Below, one piece after another: positions 51,942 through 61,178 of a DNA stretch of 64,000 bases (position 1 is the first letter of the stretch; each line of letters begins with the position of its first letter). Below the pieces are notes generated by a model that saw only the letters and a program-made list of their open reading frames with translations, was not told where the DNA came from and ran no database searches. This stretch comes from Halomarinibacterium sedimenti (GTDB taxonomy: Bacteria; Bacteroidota; Bacteroidia; Flavobacteriales; Flavobacteriaceae). Made by a program: the position numbers and the translations under genes. The DNA lies in contig NZ_JAHWDP010000001.1 of assembly GCF_019312585.1 (NCBI RefSeq), positions 124,001 to 188,000 of the forward strand. Reading direction: 5' to 3'.

Positions 51942-52694
51942 CTAGTTGTTTTTTAGTTTTTGAAAATAAGGAACATAGAGTCTTAAATCACTCTTTAACA
52001 TTGCGGAAACACCATCACCTGTGATTGTTGCTCCTGCAATAGCATCTACCTCATTATCATCTTTATTATCATTTTTTGGATCGGCATTTCCTTTTGCTGC
52101 AGTAATTCCAACGAAGTTATTGTCGGCATCAAAAAGTTTTTCCCCTGTAAAGTCATCCATAAAGAAACGCTCTTTAATATTCGCTCCTAAGCCTGGCGTT
52201 TCTCCTTTATGATCAAAGAATACTCCTTGAACCACCATATCTTCATTTAGCGCTACATACCCCCAAATGGCATCCCACAGCCCTTTACCTCTTATTGGTG
52301 CAACGTAGTACGTTTTTCCATCCTTTTCACCCACAAATAGAGGCAAGCGTCTTGAATAAGAAGGATCCTTCGCTAAGTTTTTTTCCTTTTTAATATCAAT
52401 TAAGTAGGCATTCTCATCTTCGGTAACTTCTCCGTTTTGAATCACCAGCTGCTTTTTGATATATTCGGCAAAAGTTTTTTCGGCTTTTTCAGCGGCAATA
52501 AATTCTCTGCTACCTTCTTCATTTTCATTTACACCCATAGCATACAGGATGTTCTGCTGAATTTCAATTCGTTCGTTTTCTTTTATAGTGGGTTTTAAAC
52601 CCTGTGCGATAAAAGCCAATAAAGACCCCACCACAAGTACCATTATTACAGAAAAAATAATGGTATAACTATTTTTATCGGTGTTTATAGCCAT
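51942..52694 (-). CDS. nqrC: Na+-translocating NADH:quinone reductase, subunit C
   Basis: This 250-residue protein has one N-terminal membrane helix (residues 10-30) and a periplasmic FMN domain. The covalent FMN acceptor is T223 in '[13 protein letters not shown]', matching the (S/A)GAT motif recognised by ApbE. Also seen are '[14 protein letters not shown]' and '[12 protein letters not shown]'. A lineage insertion of charged residues ('[15 protein letters not shown]') precedes the motif. Confidence 0.97.
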   Translation of the reverse strand: MAINTDKNSYTIIFSVIMVLVVGSLLAFIAQGLKPTIKENERIEIQQNILYAMGVNENEEGSREFIAAEKAEKTFAEYIKKQLVIQNGEVTEDENAYLIDIKKEKNLAKDPSYSRRLPLFVGEKDGKTYYVAPIRGKGLWDAIWGYVALNEDMVVQGVFFDHKGETPGLGANIKERFFMDDFTGEKLFDADNNFVGITAAKGNADPKNDNKDDNEVDAIAGATITGDGVSAMLKSDLRLYVPYFQKLKNN

Positions 52695-52696
52695 GG

Positions 52697-53923
52697 TTAC
52701 GCGTTTTTAACTTTTAAACGTTTCATTCTTCTTTTCACATTTCCTTGAACAACATAGTGATCTATGGTGGGAGCAAATACGTTCATTAACAATATAGCCA
52801 ACATCACTCCCTCTGGGTAAGCTGGGTTAAATACTCTAATTAATACTGAAATAAAGCCTATTAAAAATCCGTATATCCACTTTCCTTTATTGGTTTGTGA
52901 AGCCGTAACGGGATCTGTAGCCATATAGACTATCCCAAACGCCAATCCTCCAATAAGTAAATGTTGCCAGAATTCGGTATTCATTAAACTGAAAAACTTA
53001 CTGCTATCAGTAATCCATCCAGCATCTACAACACTATTGAATATAAAGCCCATTGCTAAAGCTCCTAACACTGCCGAAAGCATAATTCTCCAACTCCCAA
53101 TTTTGGTGAAGATTAAGAAAAGCCCACCTAATAAAATTAATAGGGTTGAAGTCTCTCCTACAGAACCTGGGATAAACCCTAAAAACATATCCATTGTATC
53201 AAAATCAAAGGGTTTATTCTGCGCCAAACTTCCTAAAATAGTTTCACCAGAGATAGCATCAACTTTTGCTCCTTCTGCCATTTGGTTAGCTCTTTCTACG
53301 GCGCCGTGTACCCAAACTTTATCACCACTCATCCAAGTAGGATACGCAAAGAATAAGAAGGCACGAATGGTAAGTGCTGGGTTTAAGATATTCATTCCCG
53401 TACCCCCAAATACTTCTTTACCAATGACAACTCCAAAGATTACAGCAATGGTAAGCATCCACAGCGGAATATCTACAGGTACAATTAAAGGAACAAGCAT
53501 TCCTGTTACCAAATATCCTTCTTCTACTTCGTGTCCTTTAATAACCGCGAAAAGAAATTCAACGGCAAGCCCAACTCCGTACGAAACAAGTACCAAGGGA
53601 ATTATTTTCCAAGCTCCAATTGTAAAGTTTGCCAAGTTCCAAAATTCAGAACTAAAAAATCCACTAGATACTGGATTTATTTCACCTAAAGCAAGATAAT
53701 GTTGGTATCCAGCATTAAAAATCCCGAAGATTAAACACGGAATTAATGCCATAATCACCGTATTCATCGTTCTCTTAAGGTCATCTACCACCTTAATATG
53801 AGTTCCGTCGTGGGTAGTCTCATTAGGAGAATATAAAAAGGTGTGCAGTGCATTAAATGCAGGCGCCATTTTTTTACCTTTATACTTTTCCTTAAGCGTA
53901 TGTAATTTTTGCTTCAATCCCAT
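52697..53923 (-). CDS. nqrB: Na+-translocating NADH:quinone reductase, subunit B
   Basis: This 408-residue membrane subunit has about ten helices, and homologues carry both riboflavin and a covalent FMN. The expected FMN acceptor is T228 in 'VDAISGETILG', which keeps the D-x-x-S-G-x-T pattern although the usual Ala is Glu. Also present are 'GYLVTGMLVPLIVPVD' and 'GKEVFGGTGMNILNPALTIRAFLFFAYP'. It is 2 nt upstream of nqrC and 35 nt downstream of nqrA. Confidence 0.97.
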   Translation of the reverse strand: MGLKQKLHTLKEKYKGKKMAPAFNALHTFLYSPNETTHDGTHIKVVDDLKRTMNTVIMALIPCLIFGIFNAGYQHYLALGEINPVSSGFFSSEFWNLANFTIGAWKIIPLVLVSYGVGLAVEFLFAVIKGHEVEEGYLVTGMLVPLIVPVDIPLWMLTIAVIFGVVIGKEVFGGTGMNILNPALTIRAFLFFAYPTWMSGDKVWVHGAVERANQMAEGAKVDAISGETILGSLAQNKPFDFDTMDMFLGFIPGSVGETSTLLILLGGLFLIFTKIGSWRIMLSAVLGALAMGFIFNSVVDAGWITDSSKFFSLMNTEFWQHLLIGGLAFGIVYMATDPVTASQTNKGKWIYGFLIGFISVLIRVFNPAYPEGVMLAILLMNVFAPTIDHYVVQGNVKRRMKRLKVKNA

Positions 53924-53958
53924 ATACTAACTATTTTTCATTTTTTCAAAATGAATAA

Positions 53959-55311
53959 TTATCCAATTTCTTTATACATTAAGTCCAGACCTTCTCTTAT
54001 AATTTTCTGGTGTGGTTGCTTAGACACACATACAAATTCGGTAAGTGCAAAATCTTCTGGCGCCACTTCATACATCCCTAAAGCTTCCATTTGATCAAGG
54101 TCTTTTACCATACAGGCTTTGAGCATTTGCAATGGAAACATATCCAGGGGAAAGACTTCTTCATAATTTCCTGTTACCACAAAAGCACGATGCTCCCCAT
54201 TGGTATTAGTATCTAAATCATACTTCTTTTTTGGCATCATCCAAGAAAATGTCAATGCTCTTGAAGGTGATATTTTATCGAAAACAGGTTTATTCCAACC
54301 AAACAATTCATAATCGTCCCCTTCAGGAATAATGCTTACCGTGTTAGCATAAAAACCAAGATGTCTTTTAGGAGAAATCTGTGTTCCTGAGAGTACATCT
54401 CCACTAATTATACGTGAGTTGTCCTCGGTTAATCCAGAATCATACACAAATGTTGAAACCTCAGCTCCAATTTTTGTAGTGTAATATTTTGGAGTTTTTA
54501 CACAAGAACCAGCCAATGCAATTACTCGCTCTGCATTAAATTTGCCAGTTAAAAGTAAATCACCAATAATTACTAAATCTTGAGCGGCAACCGTCCAAAC
54601 AACTTCTCCTTTATTAACAGGGTTTATTTTACCAATTTGAGTCCCAACATTTCCAGCAGGGTGTGGACCACTTACTTGATGAATTTCACAGTGGGTCATC
54701 CCCTTTAAAGGAGAATTCCCATTTTTGCCGATAGAAACGTGTACAGAACCTTCAGTCAATTTACTTAGTGCTGTAATGGCGGCTTGGAGTTGAGTTTCCT
54801 TCCCTTGAAGCGTAAAATCTAAATCGGCCGCTAAAGGAGCAGTCGTATATCCAGAAACAAATATTGCTTTCGGAGTTTGATTTGGATTTGCAATTACATC
54901 ATAAGGGCGTTGTTTAATAAAAGGCCAACAACCTGAAGAAAGTAATAGTTCTTTTATAACATCTGCTTGAGCCGCATCGGGATTTAAAATTCCAAATTCT
55001 TTGAAAGAATCTTGCGGATCTGCTTCAATTAAAATCTCTGTAATTACTCTTTTGGCACCTCGTTCAATTCCAGTTAACGTTCCACTAACTGGAGTAACAA
55101 ACTTGATAGACTCTTCACTTTTTGAATAAAATAAAACGTCACCAGCTTTAATTTTGGCTCCTTCTTTAACAACCATTTTTGGTGTAACGAGGTGGAAATC
55201 TTTGGGTCTTATGGCAAAGGTACGTGAGCGCGGTGCTTTGGATAACGTTTTTTCTGCTTCGCCTTTAAGATTTATAGTAAGACCTTTTTTAATCTTAATG
55301 TCTTTGGACAT
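53959..55311 (-). CDS. nqrA: Na+-translocating NADH:quinone reductase, subunit A
   Basis: NqrA is the cytoplasmic, quinone-associated subunit. The 450-residue protein starts 'IKIKKGLTINLKGEAEK' and has 'VKEGAKIKAGDVLFYSKS' (a barrel-sandwich-like N domain), 'PHPAGNVGTQIGKINPV' and 'LGFYANTVSIIPEGDDYELFGWNKP'. It is the first gene of nqrABCDEF. A -7-like element (TAAATTTG on the minus strand, 55383-55376) lies 64 nt upstream. Confidence 0.97.
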   Translation of the reverse strand: MSKDIKIKKGLTINLKGEAEKTLSKAPRSRTFAIRPKDFHLVTPKMVVKEGAKIKAGDVLFYSKSEESIKFVTPVSGTLTGIERGAKRVITEILIEADPQDSFKEFGILNPDAAQADVIKELLLSSGCWPFIKQRPYDVIANPNQTPKAIFVSGYTTAPLAADLDFTLQGKETQLQAAITALSKLTEGSVHVSIGKNGNSPLKGMTHCEIHQVSGPHPAGNVGTQIGKINPVNKGEVVWTVAAQDLVIIGDLLLTGKFNAERVIALAGSCVKTPKYYTTKIGAEVSTFVYDSGLTEDNSRIISGDVLSGTQISPKRHLGFYANTVSIIPEGDDYELFGWNKPVFDKISPSRALTFSWMMPKKKYDLDTNTNGEHRAFVVTGNYEEVFPLDMFPLQMLKACMVKDLDQMEALGMYEVAPEDFALTEFVCVSKQPHQKIIREGLDLMYKEIG

Positions 55312-55375
55312 AGGATACTTATATTAAAGTTCTCTTTTGTTTCCCTTCTGAAAAAAACCTCAGATTTTGGGACTG

Positions 55376-55383
55376 CAAATTTA
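55376..55383 (-). promoter_or_regulatory. Candidate -7 element for nqrABCDEF
   Basis: Minus-strand TAAATTTG matches TAnnTTTG, 64 nt before the nqrA ATG. I see no TTG at the expected -33 spacing. Confidence 0.4.
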
Positions 55384-55506
55384 TAAATTAAAACATGCTT
55401 TCCATAATAAAAGCTCATAATTTTACACTAAATCGAGCGATAACATTTTCGGAAATAAGTAAGGCACAAAAATTGTTTATATTTATCGACTAAATATTAC
55501 TGCAAT

Positions 55507-56760
55507 ATGCTTCAAAAAACACTTCTAGTGTTATTCACTATTAGCTTTATAACCAATGTAAAGTCGCAAATATTTGAAAAAATTGAGCCGTATTACATTC
55601 GTACTATTCAATTTACAGGAAACACACAACAAAGTCAGTTGCCCATTATAAGATTGGGTGAGCGTTTAACCCTCACTTTCGATGATATCAATGGAAATGA
55701 AGAAGATTATTACTATAAAATAACCCATCACAATTTCGATTGGAGTAAAAGCGACCTCTCCAAAGGAGAATATCTTGATGGCTTTGATGACGTGAGAATT
55801 GAAACGTATGAAAATTCATTAAATTCCCTTCAACTCTATTCTCATTACATTCTTTCATTTCCAAATAGAGAAACACGTGGGGTTACCAAAAGCGGTAATT
55901 ATTTACTTAGTATCTATAATGACGATGGTGTTCTAATTTTTACTAGAAAATTTATGGTGGTGGAAGAACAGGTTGCTGTAGGGGTTGAAATTAAAAGATC
56001 CCGAAATTTAAAATATATAGACACTAAACAAACGGTACAATTTAGTATAAACTCTAAAGATCAATTGCTTATCAATCCTAACCAAAGTTTACACACATTA
56101 GTACTTCAAAATAGTAACTTAAAAACGGCGATTACTAATTTAAAACCTCAATATACCATGGGGTCTGAATTAATTTATCGCTACGACCAAGAATCTTCAT
56201 TTTGGGCAGGTAATGAGTTTTACAATTTCGATAGTAAAGAAGCTCGGGCCGCTAACAATGGAATAAGAAGAATTGAACTTTCCGATCTTTTTGAGCATTA
56301 TTTATATACGAATATTTCTCGAGCCGACAGGCCCTACACCTATTATCCAGACATAAATGGAAACTTTGTTGTACGGCAATTTAGTGCAGAAAATAGTGAT
56401 ATTGAAGCCGAATATATACGAATGCATTTTGCGCTACAATACTACGAAGACATTGGCGACAAAGAACTTCATATTTATGGTAATTTTAATAATTGGACCA
56501 TTGACGAAAGCACCTATATGCGCTATGATGAAGAAACAGATACCTTTAGAAATACCCGACTTTTTAAGCAAGGATTCTACAATTACAGATATGTTTTAGT
56601 AGACCGTGATGGAAGTATTGACCAAGGTGCTATCGACGGTAATTTTTGGCAAACTGAAAATGACTATACTGTTTTGGTGTATTATCGCGGACCTGGGCAG
56701 CGTTATGACAAAATTATAGGCATGGGGAAGTCTAATTCTACTATTATCACGAACAATTAA
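55507..56760 (+). CDS. DUF5103 protein, type IX secretion plug family
   Basis: This 417-residue protein has a signal peptide (residues 1-20, ending VKSQ). DUF5103 is the family of the 'Plug' protein that seals the SprA translocon pore in Flavobacterium johnsoniae. Features seen: 'IRLGERLTLTFDDINGNEEDYYYKITHHNFDWSKSDL', 'SGNYLLSIYNDDG', 'ENSDIEAEYIRMHFAL' and an Ig-like C-terminal part with 'HIYGNFNNW' and 'LFKQGFYNYRYVLVD'. It implies that the cell has type IX secretion, though no other T9SS gene is in the window. Confidence 0.9.
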   Translation: MLQKTLLVLFTISFITNVKSQIFEKIEPYYIRTIQFTGNTQQSQLPIIRLGERLTLTFDDINGNEEDYYYKITHHNFDWSKSDLSKGEYLDGFDDVRIETYENSLNSLQLYSHYILSFPNRETRGVTKSGNYLLSIYNDDGVLIFTRKFMVVEEQVAVGVEIKRSRNLKYIDTKQTVQFSINSKDQLLINPNQSLHTLVLQNSNLKTAITNLKPQYTMGSELIYRYDQESSFWAGNEFYNFDSKEARAANNGIRRIELSDLFEHYLYTNISRADRPYTYYPDINGNFVVRQFSAENSDIEAEYIRMHFALQYYEDIGDKELHIYGNFNNWTIDESTYMRYDEETDTFRNTRLFKQGFYNYRYVLVDRDGSIDQGAIDGNFWQTENDYTVLVYYRGPGQRYDKIIGMGKSNSTIITNN

Positions 56761-56818
56761 TCTTATAATGTAAAAGGATAGGATAACTACATTAAGGAAG
56801 TTTCCTTAAATTTACCCT

Positions 56819-57979
56819 ATGAGCAATACTTTACCAGAAAAGCAAACTGGGAGAAAAGCCGCTAAATATCGCGGTGTTAAATGCCTTAACTGTAGTCATC
56901 CACTAGATTTAAGCGATGTATATTGCTCCTACTGCGGACAAATAAATTCGACGAAAAAATTGTCTCTTGGAGATTATATTAAAGAGTTTTTTAGCAGTAT
57001 TGTAAACTATGATTCACGTTTACGATATACATTAAAAGACATCCTTTTTAAGCCAGGAACAATTACCAAAAATTATGTTGGTGGGCAACGGTTGAAATAT
57101 GCCAATCCATTTCGGTTTTTTTTAAGTGTTTCTATCATTTACTTTTTACTACAAAGTCTTATCACAACTTTTTCGAGTTACAATCCTTTTGTTAATTTAA
57201 ATAATGACACTCCAGTTGTCATTAAAAATGATAGCGTTGTAACTTTAGGCAATCTCAATATACCAAATCAAGAGGTCATCATTCATGATTCTTTAGACAC
57301 CAAAAAAGAAAACTTAATTTCTGAAGAAGACACACTGGATAAAGAAAAAAGAACGCTCCCTATTAAACCTAAAGAGCCCAAAGAAATTACCTATTATTCC
57401 GAAGCAGAATTAGACAGTATGTCTTTTAGTGATCGTTTGGGAAAACGATTTTCATTGTACAGAGATTTTTATACAGAATACGATATTGCCAATCCCGCAA
57501 GAGCCCTAGATAGCTTAAAACATAATAATACTCAATTCAATAGATGGCTCTACAGTAAAAACTCTTCTATTGATAGGGTCAAAGAAAATCCTTTTGGCTT
57601 TGCCAATTATATGCTTGGTAAAATCCCCTTTTTCCTTTTCTTTTTTGCTCCATTTTTTGCGCTTTTCCTTTGGCTTATTTATTCCAAAAAGAAATACAGT
57701 TACATGGAACATTTAATATTTATCTTCCACATTTTTGGCTTCGTATTTCTTGGAATGCTTATCCTTCTTCTCCCAGATTTATTAATTGGTGATGAGATAT
57801 TAACCGGAATATTATTTATGATTATTGGCCCAATTTACTTTTACAAAGCCCTTCGTAATTTTTACATGCAGAATAGGTTTATTACAATTATAAAATTCTT
57901 ATTTTTAAATATTGTTTTCAATGTAAGTGTCACCATCATTGCAATTTTGTTTTTTGCCATAACTGCAGCAACCTATTAA
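56819..57979 (+). CDS. DUF3667 protein: zinc ribbon plus membrane domain
   Basis: This 386-residue protein starts with a zinc-ribbon-like motif (C22, C25, C36, C39: 'CLNC...CSYCG'). The DUF3667 region follows ('GDYIKEFFSSIVNYDSRLRYTLKDILFKPGTITKNYVGGQRLKYANPFRFFL'). There is a first membrane helix (about 100-118), a polar loop of about 150 residues outside the family core, and three or four C-terminal helices (about 260-385). The function is unknown; membrane transport or assembly is only a guess. The apaG gene starts at the base after its stop. Confidence 0.9.
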   Translation: MSNTLPEKQTGRKAAKYRGVKCLNCSHPLDLSDVYCSYCGQINSTKKLSLGDYIKEFFSSIVNYDSRLRYTLKDILFKPGTITKNYVGGQRLKYANPFRFFLSVSIIYFLLQSLITTFSSYNPFVNLNNDTPVVIKNDSVVTLGNLNIPNQEVIIHDSLDTKKENLISEEDTLDKEKRTLPIKPKEPKEITYYSEAELDSMSFSDRLGKRFSLYRDFYTEYDIANPARALDSLKHNNTQFNRWLYSKNSSIDRVKENPFGFANYMLGKIPFFLFFFAPFFALFLWLIYSKKKYSYMEHLIFIFHIFGFVFLGMLILLLPDLLIGDEILTGILFMIIGPIYFYKALRNFYMQNRFITIIKFLFLNIVFNVSVTIIAILFFAITAATY

Positions 57980-58360
57980 ATGGTACAACAAGTAACACAT
58001 AATATTAAAGTTTCGGTAGAAACATATTTTGAAGGTTCTTTCTACAGTGACCAGAAAAAGCAATACGCTTTTTCGTATGAAGTACTTATCGAAAACCAAA
58101 GTCAGCACTCTGTTCAATTAAATTCTCGATTTTGGCTTATAAAGGATGCCTTAAACGAAACCGAAACTGTGGAAGGCGAAGGTGTTATAGGCGAACAACC
58201 TATTATTGAACCTGGCGGAAAGCACCAATATAATAGCGGTTGCGTTTTGGTATCTCCTTTTGGAAGTATGCAAGGCTATTACAAAATGAAAACGCCTTTT
58301 AGTGAGATTGAAGTTACCATTCCTCTCTTTAAATTGAATGCTCCCTTTGCTATGAATTAA
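57980..58360 (+). CDS. apaG: ApaG domain protein (Co2+/Mg2+ efflux ApaG)
   Basis: This 126-residue protein is a single ApaG (DUF525) fibronectin-III-like domain: 'VSVETYFEGSFY', 'FSYEVLIENQSQHSVQLNSRFWLIKDA', 'VEGEGVIGEQPIIEPGGKHQYNSGCVL' and 'GSMQGYYKMKT'. The GxGVxGEQP motif is diagnostic. ApaG has been linked to Co2+ resistance in Salmonella, but its activity is not settled. Its 3' end overlaps the convergent DUF6695 gene by 11 bases. Confidence 0.95.
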   Translation: MVQQVTHNIKVSVETYFEGSFYSDQKKQYAFSYEVLIENQSQHSVQLNSRFWLIKDALNETETVEGEGVIGEQPIIEPGGKHQYNSGCVLVSPFGSMQGYYKMKTPFSEIEVTIPLFKLNAPFAMN

Positions 58361-59342
58361 AAGTATCAAACTTAGCAACTACTTTCAATTCCATTTTCTT
58401 ATCATCCTGTAGCACATGACAAAAAGCGCAATGTGAATCGTAGGTAAACTGAAAAGGCTTATTAATATCAAAATCTTCAGAGTAATAGACTCCGTCAAAA
58501 TCTTCTTGCAACAATTCGTTATACCGTTTTATTCGAAAATGATTTTCTGGAAGCGTTTTTTCATCTAATACTTCAAAATAGGCACTACTTCCAATACCCT
58601 CCAACTTTTGAAGATTTTCGTGAACTTTAAAAAAAGTAGCCCTTTCTGCCTCTGTCGATTTCTTTTTATGAAAATAATTCTTCAGGTTTTCTTTAAAAGC
58701 ACTTCCTTCAAAAGGTTTTACAATTCCATTTAAAACTTCAAAAACTTTTCCTAAACCTGCCTTTTCAACATTTCCTATACCACTAGGAGTAAATTTTTTA
58801 TTGAATGCCAATGCCTTCTGAATTCTTTTTTCGGAAGTTCCAGCCAAAATAGTTTCAGTCACAAAACGAGCGCAGTTACTCCCTTTTTTATCAAATGCTC
58901 CATACGGTATACTTCCCATATTTTGAAGCGAATCTGCATAGGATTTTGCTTTTTCAAAATCTATAGGCTCACACACCGAAGCTAAAAGCCTACCCTCACC
59001 ATGCGTTTTTTGAGGATTGGCTTCCAACCACAATAGCAATTGATCTAAATTGACAATTTTTTGATGAGCGTCGAATTCTATAGCAAACGGAATTTCTAAT
59101 TCGGCATCTGTTTTAGCACTACGAACCCGTCCAAAACCATTTGGAGTAATATAACGCCCAAAATCATAATAGTAGGCTTCTCCATTTTCAGTGTTAATTA
59201 AAATTTGAGCCGCATGACCTGCTTTAATATAATCTTTTGTCCCTAATCCTACCAATGGTAAAAATTTACAAATCCATTCGTCACTCATTTTCACAAAGGT
59301 GTCGGGATACGCAAGTACTACTATTTTTCCAGTTGTTTTCAA
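58350..59342 (-). CDS. DUF6695 protein, candidate permuted papain-like fold
   Basis: The frame is open from TTG 59369; TTG 59342 gives 'MKTTGKIVVLAYPDTFVKMSDEW', the usual start of this family, and is preferred (330 residues). Near the N terminus is 'YIKAGHAAQILIN' (H43), with 'YYYDFGRY' after it; much later comes 'KKGSNCARFVTETI' (C157). His before Cys, with 'GHAA' and 'NCARFV', is the order found in circularly permuted NlpC/P60-type enzymes (LRAT, YiiX, PPPDE). The C-terminal part has 'SHCAFCHVLQDDK'. The enzymatic reading is inference; the name DUF6695 is from memory. Confidence 0.8.
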   Translation of the reverse strand: MKTTGKIVVLAYPDTFVKMSDEWICKFLPLVGLGTKDYIKAGHAAQILINTENGEAYYYDFGRYITPNGFGRVRSAKTDAELEIPFAIEFDAHQKIVNLDQLLLWLEANPQKTHGEGRLLASVCEPIDFEKAKSYADSLQNMGSIPYGAFDKKGSNCARFVTETILAGTSEKRIQKALAFNKKFTPSGIGNVEKAGLGKVFEVLNGIVKPFEGSAFKENLKNYFHKKKSTEAERATFFKVHENLQKLEGIGSSAYFEVLDEKTLPENHFRIKRYNELLQEDFDGVYYSEDFDINKPFQFTYDSHCAFCHVLQDDKKMELKVVAKFDTFNS

Positions 59343-59448
59343 TAGGCAAAATATGTTGTGAACATACAAAAAGAATTACAATAAATCTCATCTCTCAATT
59401 TCTTTGGAAACGTAACAAAGGTTACTTCTGCATACCCTTTTATTTTGC

Positions 59449-59456
59449 TACCTTTG
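59449..59456 (+). promoter_or_regulatory. Candidate -7 element for pruA
   Basis: TACCTTTG matches TAnnTTTG exactly and lies 31 nt before the pruA ATG. Confidence 0.55.
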
Positions 59457-59487
59457 CCGAATATTATAAACATATAAAAACAAACCC

Positions 59488-61113
59488 ATGGGAAAAGGAT
59501 TTTTTGAAGTTCCTGTAGCTGTAAATGAGCCTGTTAAAAGCTATGCTCCGGGCAGTGCAGAACGTAAAGAAGTTTCAGAAACATATAAAAAAATGTACAA
59601 TAGCACTGTTGAAGTGCCTTTATACATTAACGGAATAGATATTAAAACGGGTGATACGGGAACTATGTCTCCGCCACATGATCATAAACATGTTTTGGGA
59701 ACCTATCACAAAGCCGAAAAAAAGCATGTAGAAGAAGCCATTAGCACTGCTTTAGAAGCTAGAAAAAAATGGTCTGTGATGCCTTGGGAGCAACGTGCCG
59801 CTATCTTTTTACGCGCTGCCGAACTCCTTGCGGGTCCTTATCGTGCCAAAATTAATGCGGCTACGATGTTAGCTCAGTCAAAGACCATTCATCAAGCGGA
59901 AATTGATGCGGCTTGCGAATTAATAGACTTCCTCCGATTCAATGTTCAGTTTATGACTGAAATTTATGCAGAGCAACCAGAATCCACTTCGGATGCTTGG
60001 AATAGGCTAGAATACCGTCCTTTGGAGGGATTTATCTATGCCATTACACCGTTCAATTTTACGGCCATTGCAGCCAATCTACCAGCAAGTGCTGCGATGT
60101 TAGGTAATGTAGTTGTCTGGAAACCAAGTGACAGCCAAATATATTCTGCCAAAGTAATCATGGATGTATTTAAAGAAGCAGGAGTGCCTGCTGGTGTGAT
60201 AAATGTAGTGATGGGTGATCCTGTAATGATTACAGATACCTTACTAGCAAGTCCGGACTTTAGTGGTATTCATTTTACCGGTTCTACACATGTATTTAAA
60301 GATATTTGGCAAAAAATTGGAACCAACATTCACAATTACAAAACCTATCCAAGAATTGTAGGAGAAACAGGTGGAAAAGACTTTATTGTAGCACATAAAA
60401 CATCCAATCCCAAGCAAGTAGCTACGGCCATTGCTAGAGGAGCATTCGAATTCCAAGGACAGAAATGTAGCGCAGCTAGTCGTTGTTATATTTCTAAAAG
60501 TATTTGGAAGGATGTTGAAAAATTCCTTAAGGAGGATGTAGCTTCCTTTAAAATGGGTTCTCCAGAGGATATGAGCAATTTTATAACTGCCGTCATTCAT
60601 GAAGGATCATTTGATAAATTAGCAAGCTATATCAATCAAGCTAAAAAAGATAACGATGCCGAAATTATTGCAGGAGGTAATTATGATAAATCCAAAGGAT
60701 ATTTTATCGAGCCTACCGTAATCAAAACCAACAACCCAAAATACGCTACGATGTGTACAGAGCTTTTTGGCCCTGTGGTAACTATTTATGTGTTTGAAGA
60801 CAATGCATGGGAAGAAACCCTTCACCTTGTAGATGAAACGAGCGAATATGCTTTAACTGGCGCTGTCTTTAGTGAAGATAGATATGCCTTAGAAACAGCC
60901 GTTAGAATTCTTGAAAATGCCGCTGGAAATTTCTATATCAATGATAAGCCAACAGGAGCCGTTGTTGGACAACAACCTTTTGGTGGTGCTAGAGCAAGTG
61001 GAACTAATGACAAGGCAGGTAGTAAATTAAATCTTTACAGGTGGCTTTCACCAAGAATGGTAAAGGAAACTTTTGTATCGCCAACAGATTATCGCTATCC
61101 GTTTTTAGGATAA
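59488..61113 (+). CDS. pruA: L-glutamate gamma-semialdehyde dehydrogenase
   Basis: This NAD+-dependent enzyme (P5C dehydrogenase) oxidises glutamate semialdehyde to glutamate, the second step of proline breakdown. The 541-residue single-domain form has 'ITPFNFTAIAANLPASAAMLGNVVVWKPSD', 'FTGSTHVFK', the general-base Glu in 'IVGETGGKDF', catalytic C327 in 'QGQKCSAASRCYIS' and 'GQQPFGGARASGTNDKAG'. It lacks the proline dehydrogenase domain of PutA, so proline oxidation must be encoded elsewhere. It is monocistronic, with a strong terminator. Confidence 0.96.
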   Translation: MGKGFFEVPVAVNEPVKSYAPGSAERKEVSETYKKMYNSTVEVPLYINGIDIKTGDTGTMSPPHDHKHVLGTYHKAEKKHVEEAISTALEARKKWSVMPWEQRAAIFLRAAELLAGPYRAKINAATMLAQSKTIHQAEIDAACELIDFLRFNVQFMTEIYAEQPESTSDAWNRLEYRPLEGFIYAITPFNFTAIAANLPASAAMLGNVVVWKPSDSQIYSAKVIMDVFKEAGVPAGVINVVMGDPVMITDTLLASPDFSGIHFTGSTHVFKDIWQKIGTNIHNYKTYPRIVGETGGKDFIVAHKTSNPKQVATAIARGAFEFQGQKCSAASRCYISKSIWKDVEKFLKEDVASFKMGSPEDMSNFITAVIHEGSFDKLASYINQAKKDNDAEIIAGGNYDKSKGYFIEPTVIKTNNPKYATMCTELFGPVVTIYVFEDNAWEETLHLVDETSEYALTGAVFSEDRYALETAVRILENAAGNFYINDKPTGAVVGQQPFGGARASGTNDKAGSKLNLYRWLSPRMVKETFVSPTDYRYPFLG

Positions 61114-61130
61114 GCTTATTTTTAATTCAT

Positions 61131-61164
61131 AAAAAAAGCCTGAATGTTTATTCAGGCTTTTTTA
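61131..61164. terminator. Bidirectional terminator between pruA and the Omp28 gene
   Basis: AAAAAAGCCTGAAT and ATTCAGGCTTTTTT form a 14-bp stem with a 4-nt loop, with T runs available to both strands. Confidence 0.9.
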
Positions 61165-61178
61165 TTTTATTTTATTTC

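Noticed and set aside
53037-53699. 220-codon open frame antisense to nqrB
   Set aside because: Shadow of the nqrB codon pattern; the predicted protein is Pro/Ser/Lys-rich with no recognisable domain.
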